From: Ophiothrix spiculata
Lineage: Eukaryota > Echinodermata > Ophiuroidea > Amphilepidida > Ophiotrichidae
DNA: 35,150 nucleotides
Strand: one strand, 5' to 3'
Assembly (NCBI GenBank): GCA_000969725.1
Contig: JXSR01S061258.1
Shown: piece after piece, positions 32,065 through 35,150 of the stretch
How the letters are laid out: each line of letters opens with the position of its first letter
Position numbering within the stretch: the stretch's first letter is position 1
Notes under the pieces: generated by a model
What the model was told of the DNA's origin: nothing
Seen by the model: only the letters and a program-made list of their open reading frames with translations
Database searches by the model: none
Position numbers and translations under genes: made by a program

Positions 32065-32150
32065 CGCACAAAAGATGCCTGTCAATCAAAGTATGGGATA
32101 GGCTCTTGTCTTTGACAAAAGCAAAAATCCCTGGCCGTCTTAGTTGTGGT
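32065..32150 (-). CDS. Probable exon (LRRPGIFAFVKDKSLSH…)
   Basis: On the minus strand an open stretch reads MRKPQLRRPGIFAFVKDKSL and then SHTLIDRHLLC before a strong donor (TTGTGCG/GTAAGA). It ends with one base of a split codon, which joins in phase to the exon at 22189 (G plus AT gives Asp: RHLLC-D-PKIYL). The left boundary in the gene's sense is uncertain. An in-frame TAA lies 21 nt before the ATG, so the exon starts either at this ATG (an alternative first exon) or at an AG inside ATGAGA or CTAAGA, which needs a phase-2 exon not yet found. No family recognised. Confidence 0.5.
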
Positions 32151-32986
32151 TTTCTCATGTAAACACAAAAATATTGTTACGGATTGCAATTTCTCAAGTG
32201 GGGATTATCTATACTTATTGACTCTAGTGAATAGAATAAGTAATAGGTTAACATAATATTTTACAAATTGCATTGTTATGCACGGACAGAACATTTGAAC
32301 TCAAGCATTGTCTAGTGTTAACTCAAGAACTTAAAAAGTCGTATCTGCAATTATTGCTATTATAGCTGCCATTTGTCATTAATTTTGACTGCACACTGCA
32401 GAATGGAGAACCATTTCAAAAGTCACTGACTTAAAACAGGCAAATTTTAAGGTTTTTTTCACATTCAAGTGACTTGGTGTTAAAAAATATAACTTAAGGC
32501 AGCCATTGCAGATACAACTTTCTTGCACTCACATGACGAACTATGTGTTCTTATTTCCAAGGTAGAATTAGACCCTGGATCCTGATCTAGCATGGAGTCC
32601 ACATGAATCTACGTTCCCGATCCCACTACACCAATAATCCGAAGTCAAACTCGCTTTTGACTGAGTGCTATGTCGAGTCTACATACCTGGATGTTGCATA
32701 ACTTGGAAGTTAACTTTCATTGACCATGAGTCTTTATTAACTTCACTTGATCATATTACAAATGTTTTGAGTTTAAAATGTTAGTTTTTATCTCTGTATT
32801 AACAACAAAGTGCATTTAGTTTGTTTCAGATACACACAATATAATCTTAATCATAATTGATAATTTTGTTAATACAAAACCTGTTCACCTCAAAAGAACA
32901 AGGTACTAGGAAAATTTAAATACAATAACTACCTTATTACAAAAAATAGAAGCATATTTAGAATGAACTGTCCTTAAAGACTCAAT
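32151..32986. other. Intronic stretch, possible missed exon
   Basis: AT-rich. A strong donor-like CATCCAG/GTATGT on the minus strand at about 32686-32692 hints at a small exon, but no frame and acceptor combination is convincing. Confidence 0.4.
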
Positions 32987-33328
32987 TAGTGGCGTAGCCA
33001 GTTTCAAAAATGGGGAGCAATTTTTTTTGCCGACCAACAACTGACAAATGAGACTCAAAAGATAGACCTAACTTTTTTTCAAAGTAGCTTTTAAAAATTG
33101 AAGTATAAATGGTCCCACAAGACAACTATTTCTACATTCTTTGTCACAACTTACCTGCGGGAATTTACCAAGAATCTTAAAAACCTGATGTCATTCAAAA
33201 AATCCAGACAAACTTCTCTTTGGTTTCAACATTCCGATAGTGGCATAAAATTTACCGACAGATGACCTAATCCCTCTGACAAATTAAATATTGGGGATGC
33301 GACTGTACCCCCTCTGGCTACACCACTG
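32987..33328. mobile_element. hAT-type MITE, about 342 bp (AGTGGCGTAGCCAG ends)
   Basis: Ends TAGTGGCGTAGCCAG and, reversed, CAGTGGTGTAGCCAG. No intact duplication. Contains TTGCCGACCAAC and ACCGACAGATGACC. Confidence 0.65.
33155..33184 (-). CDS. Possible 30-nt micro-exon, doubtful
   Basis: Ten codons (VFKILGKFPQ) lie between ACATCAG and a strong donor CCGCAG/GTAAGT, phase 0 on both sides. It would fit directly after the exon at 33943-34202, giving KMLE-VFKILGKFPQ. Against it: it is very short, it lies inside an element with CAGTGG-type inverted ends (32987-33328), and its phase does not match the next candidate exon at 32065. Treat as a candidate only. Confidence 0.25.
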
Positions 33329-33571
33329 AACTTTATAACACCTTATTAAATTAAATAAAGTATTATACATACTTTATTATAAGGTACCAAAAATGTTGGT
33401 ATAACTATACTCGCCTGAAGAAAACCTATTCACTTACACATCTTGTTTGCCGAGGTTAAAGCTCTACGATATTCATGCGTGACTTGATGATCGATTTGAT
33501 AGGTTTGATGTTCACGCCCACCCAAAATGAAAATTTTTTTCCAGACCACTATAGTTTCTCACACAAGTTAA

Positions 33572-33844
33572 TAGAGGGTTTGCACGACGTGATACGCACC
33601 ATACACGCAACCGTTCTCGCCACCATCTTGGTGGGGTCGGAGTAATTTTTAATGTAAACAAGACATCAAAATCGACTGTAACTTGTGATTGACTTGAAAA
33701 TTAAACTAAATAATATTATTGTCATCATCAGTTGTGATCTGGTATCGTAATACTGCTAAAAGATTATAATATGACGGCACTTTTTGTTTGCCGGCCCATG
33801 AAAATGGTGTTGTGAGTACGATGACATCACGTGCAAACCCTCTA
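33572..33844. mobile_element. Foldback MITE, 273 bp (TAGAGGGTTTGCACG ends)
   Basis: TAGAGGGTTTGCACG at both ends in inverted order (15 bp perfect), next to AT-rich flanks consistent with a TA target. Includes GATGACATCACGTGC beside the right end. Lies 98 nt past the donor of the exon at 33943. Confidence 0.8.
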
Positions 33845-33942
33845 TAGATACAACAAAAGTTACCATTGTGCAAATTTTCATGCATTTCACTAAAAGTACA
33901 TAATTTGATAGTATTTGCTCAACATTAAGCAATAGTATTCAC

Positions 33943-34202
33943 CTCAAGCATTTTTATTCCGACTTCCCACCAATCAGTGGCAAAGCCACTTTTCACCGGT
34001 CTACTCTTTAGCTCAGCATTTTGTAGCAGAGCATCAATGATCTCCGTTGCCTTGTCGATAGCACCTCGGGCTTGAGCAGCAATGTTCCGTTGTTTGCTTG
34101 ACTTTTTGCTTGGCAAAGAATCTAGGAACTTCTTCAAATGGAGAACAGCTAAAATTTGCACTAGCAGCACTTCCATTCTGGTTAGAAGATCTACAGGTAT
34201 AT
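33943..34202 (-). CDS. Exon of large unidentified nuclear-type protein (first exon seen)
   Basis: Seen: an open stretch of 86 codons on the minus strand between an acceptor (pyrimidine-rich tract ending AACTAATAG, then AT ATA CCT) and a donor (CTTGAG, then GTGAAT). It starts with two bases completing a split codon and ends in phase 0. The peptide begins DIPVDLLTRMEVLLVQILAV and continues with KSSKQRNIAAQARGAIDKA and a C-terminal DWWEVGIKMLE. It is rich in regularly spaced Leu, Ile and Ala, so probably alpha-helical and globular, unlike the disordered tail encoded further left. Codon use and amino-acid variety look coding, and the surroundings do not. I recognise no family. As the rightmost exon found it should lie near the N-terminus, but its phase-1 acceptor shows that at least one more coding exon lies upstream, probably outside the window. 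Confidence 0.72.
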
Positions 34203-34314
34203 CTATTAGTTGGAGAAAAATATTCACATCAGAAATATTAAAAGATGATTTTAAAATAAAAGTTGTAGTGAAGTTGTTAGTGATCTTTTTAGTTTTGTAG
34301 TTCAATATTACTTA

Positions 34315-34645
34315 AAGGAAGCCCTGTCCGATTGGGTCATCATTTTTTCAGACTTACTGAGATTTTGGTACCAAAATGTTCCTCATATTTTTCTCACTGC
34401 TCATGTGAAATTATACGGCTGAAATATGTTGCGTTTTGGAGATATAAGTGAAAATGTGTTAAAATTATTAATATTATGGTAACCATAATATTATTTACAC
34501 AGTAAAGTATAGGCAAATGAAAAAAATACAAAATTGCTCATAAAATCAAAAGGATTGTTCCGATTTGACTAAAATTTGAAATTGAAGCATCTTAAGTGAT
34601 GATCTTTCGTACAGTGAAAACTAAAATTTGAAAAATCGGACCATG
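34315..34645 (+). repeat. Dispersed repeat copy (see 30660) with a perfect 12-bp palindrome
   Basis: Diverged match to 30660-30965. At 34469-34493, TAATATTATGGT, one base, and its exact complement form a palindrome. Confidence 0.6.
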
Positions 34646-34654
34646 CACATTTAA

Positions 34655-35150
34655 GGTGACTTAGTACAGAAAACGGTGTTGAACATGTTTGAGCTAACAT
34701 CAGGGATGTTGGACACAATTTCAAAGGTTTTATACCGGGCTTTTAGCGTACTTTATTATGTGTTTTAATTGAATGTGATCTTACATGTGCATATTCTTAT
34801 ATTCACGCATAAAACCATACGTGTTATTCTAGACGACCTGCGTTTGTGTGCAGGGATCAAACGCACAGTGCTTAAGGGTGTTTATCATTATTAAAATATG
34901 TCAATTGTTTTCTTAATTTTGCTTAATATCTCAAAATATTGGTGACCATAAATTTTTATTACGTTTTTTTTAAAGAAGTATATAAGGACCAAAACGTGTG
35001 AAAAAGAGAGAGAAAATAGAGCCGTTTTATAAATATAAGTATTTTTGTCTTAATTTTTCTGATATTACTATAAAAGTCAATAGTAAAAAGAGGTAAAACA
35101 TAAGTTTTCAAATGGATTTTTATCAAAAACTAAGTTGGTGCCCCCCCCCC
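34655..35150 (-). mobile_element. TTAA-type element entering from right edge, relative of 16509-18626
   Basis: After TTAA (34651-34654) it starts GGTGACTTAGTACAGA. It matches the reverse complement of the right end of 16509-18626 in order (GTTGGACACAATTTCAAAG, GGCTTTTAGCGTACTTT). Near the window end it then matches the reverse complement of 16605-16690 (AAGTTGGTGCCCCC; GATTTTTATCAAAAACTAAG). It therefore lacks the tandem array and most of the interior of the longer element. Confidence 0.8.

Noticed and set aside
33155..33184. Firm call of a 30-nt exon
   Set aside because: Attractive phase fit with 33943, but inside a mobile element and not joinable to 32065; kept only as a low-confidence candidate.
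1..35150. Integrated virus or coding retroelement
   Set aside because: No reverse transcriptase, integrase, transposase or capsid-like frame of useful length was seen on either strand.

Overview
The window looks like intron-rich, AT-rich genomic DNA from an invertebrate animal. Reasons: exons are bounded by GT-AG splice signals with matching reading phases, there are no operons or ribosome-binding sites, and the spacers are packed with short foldback elements and tRNA-derived repeats. The style of the repeats (poly-G/C-ended foldbacks, CAGGG-ended hAT-type elements, TTAA-flanked elements) suggests a marine deuterostome such as an echinoderm. That placement is inference, not proof.

One gene can be supported. 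It runs on the minus strand across nearly the whole window and continues past the left edge; its 5' end is probably beyond the right edge or unseen. Working 5' to 3' (right to left), the exons are 34202-33943, probably 32150-32065, 22189-22112, 19936-19881, 16348-16247, 11148-10962, a giant exon 8629-4647 (3,983 nt), 3889-3551 and 1720-1619. From 22189 leftward every junction agrees in phase (1, 0, 0, 1, 0, 0), so the chain reads as one protein of more than 1,600 residues. Its N-terminal part is compact and helix/strand-like. The rest is a very long, lysine-, acid- and serine-rich disordered tail with several nuclear-localisation-like basic clusters and seven 26-residue repeats. I could not assign it to a known family; TICRR, MTBP, RIF1, SYCP2 and TASOR were considered and did not fit.

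Everything else is intron filled with non-autonomous mobile elements. Many have readable termini and target-site duplications. hAT-type (8-bp or near): 15954-16225, 19967-20953, 29643-30497, 31670-31864, 23564-23841. TTAA-flanked: 10354-10923, 16509-18626, 17580-18097, 29253-30549, and one entering from the right edge at 34655. PIF/Harbinger-like (TWA duplication, GGCC ends): 11653-11998, 27918-28071, 28094-28298. Poly-G-ended with 8-9 bp duplications: 1239-1606 and 3130-3539. There are also several unclassified foldbacks, three tRNA-like repeat heads and three tandem arrays. I saw no transposase or reverse transcriptase coding region, so these elements depend on enzymes encoded elsewhere.

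The most unusual pattern is positional. Four of the nine recognised exons have a mobile element beginning within about 40 nt after their splice donor. In two of these the target-site duplication includes donor positions +3 to +11 or +5 to +12. A fifth element sits just upstream of a splice acceptor.
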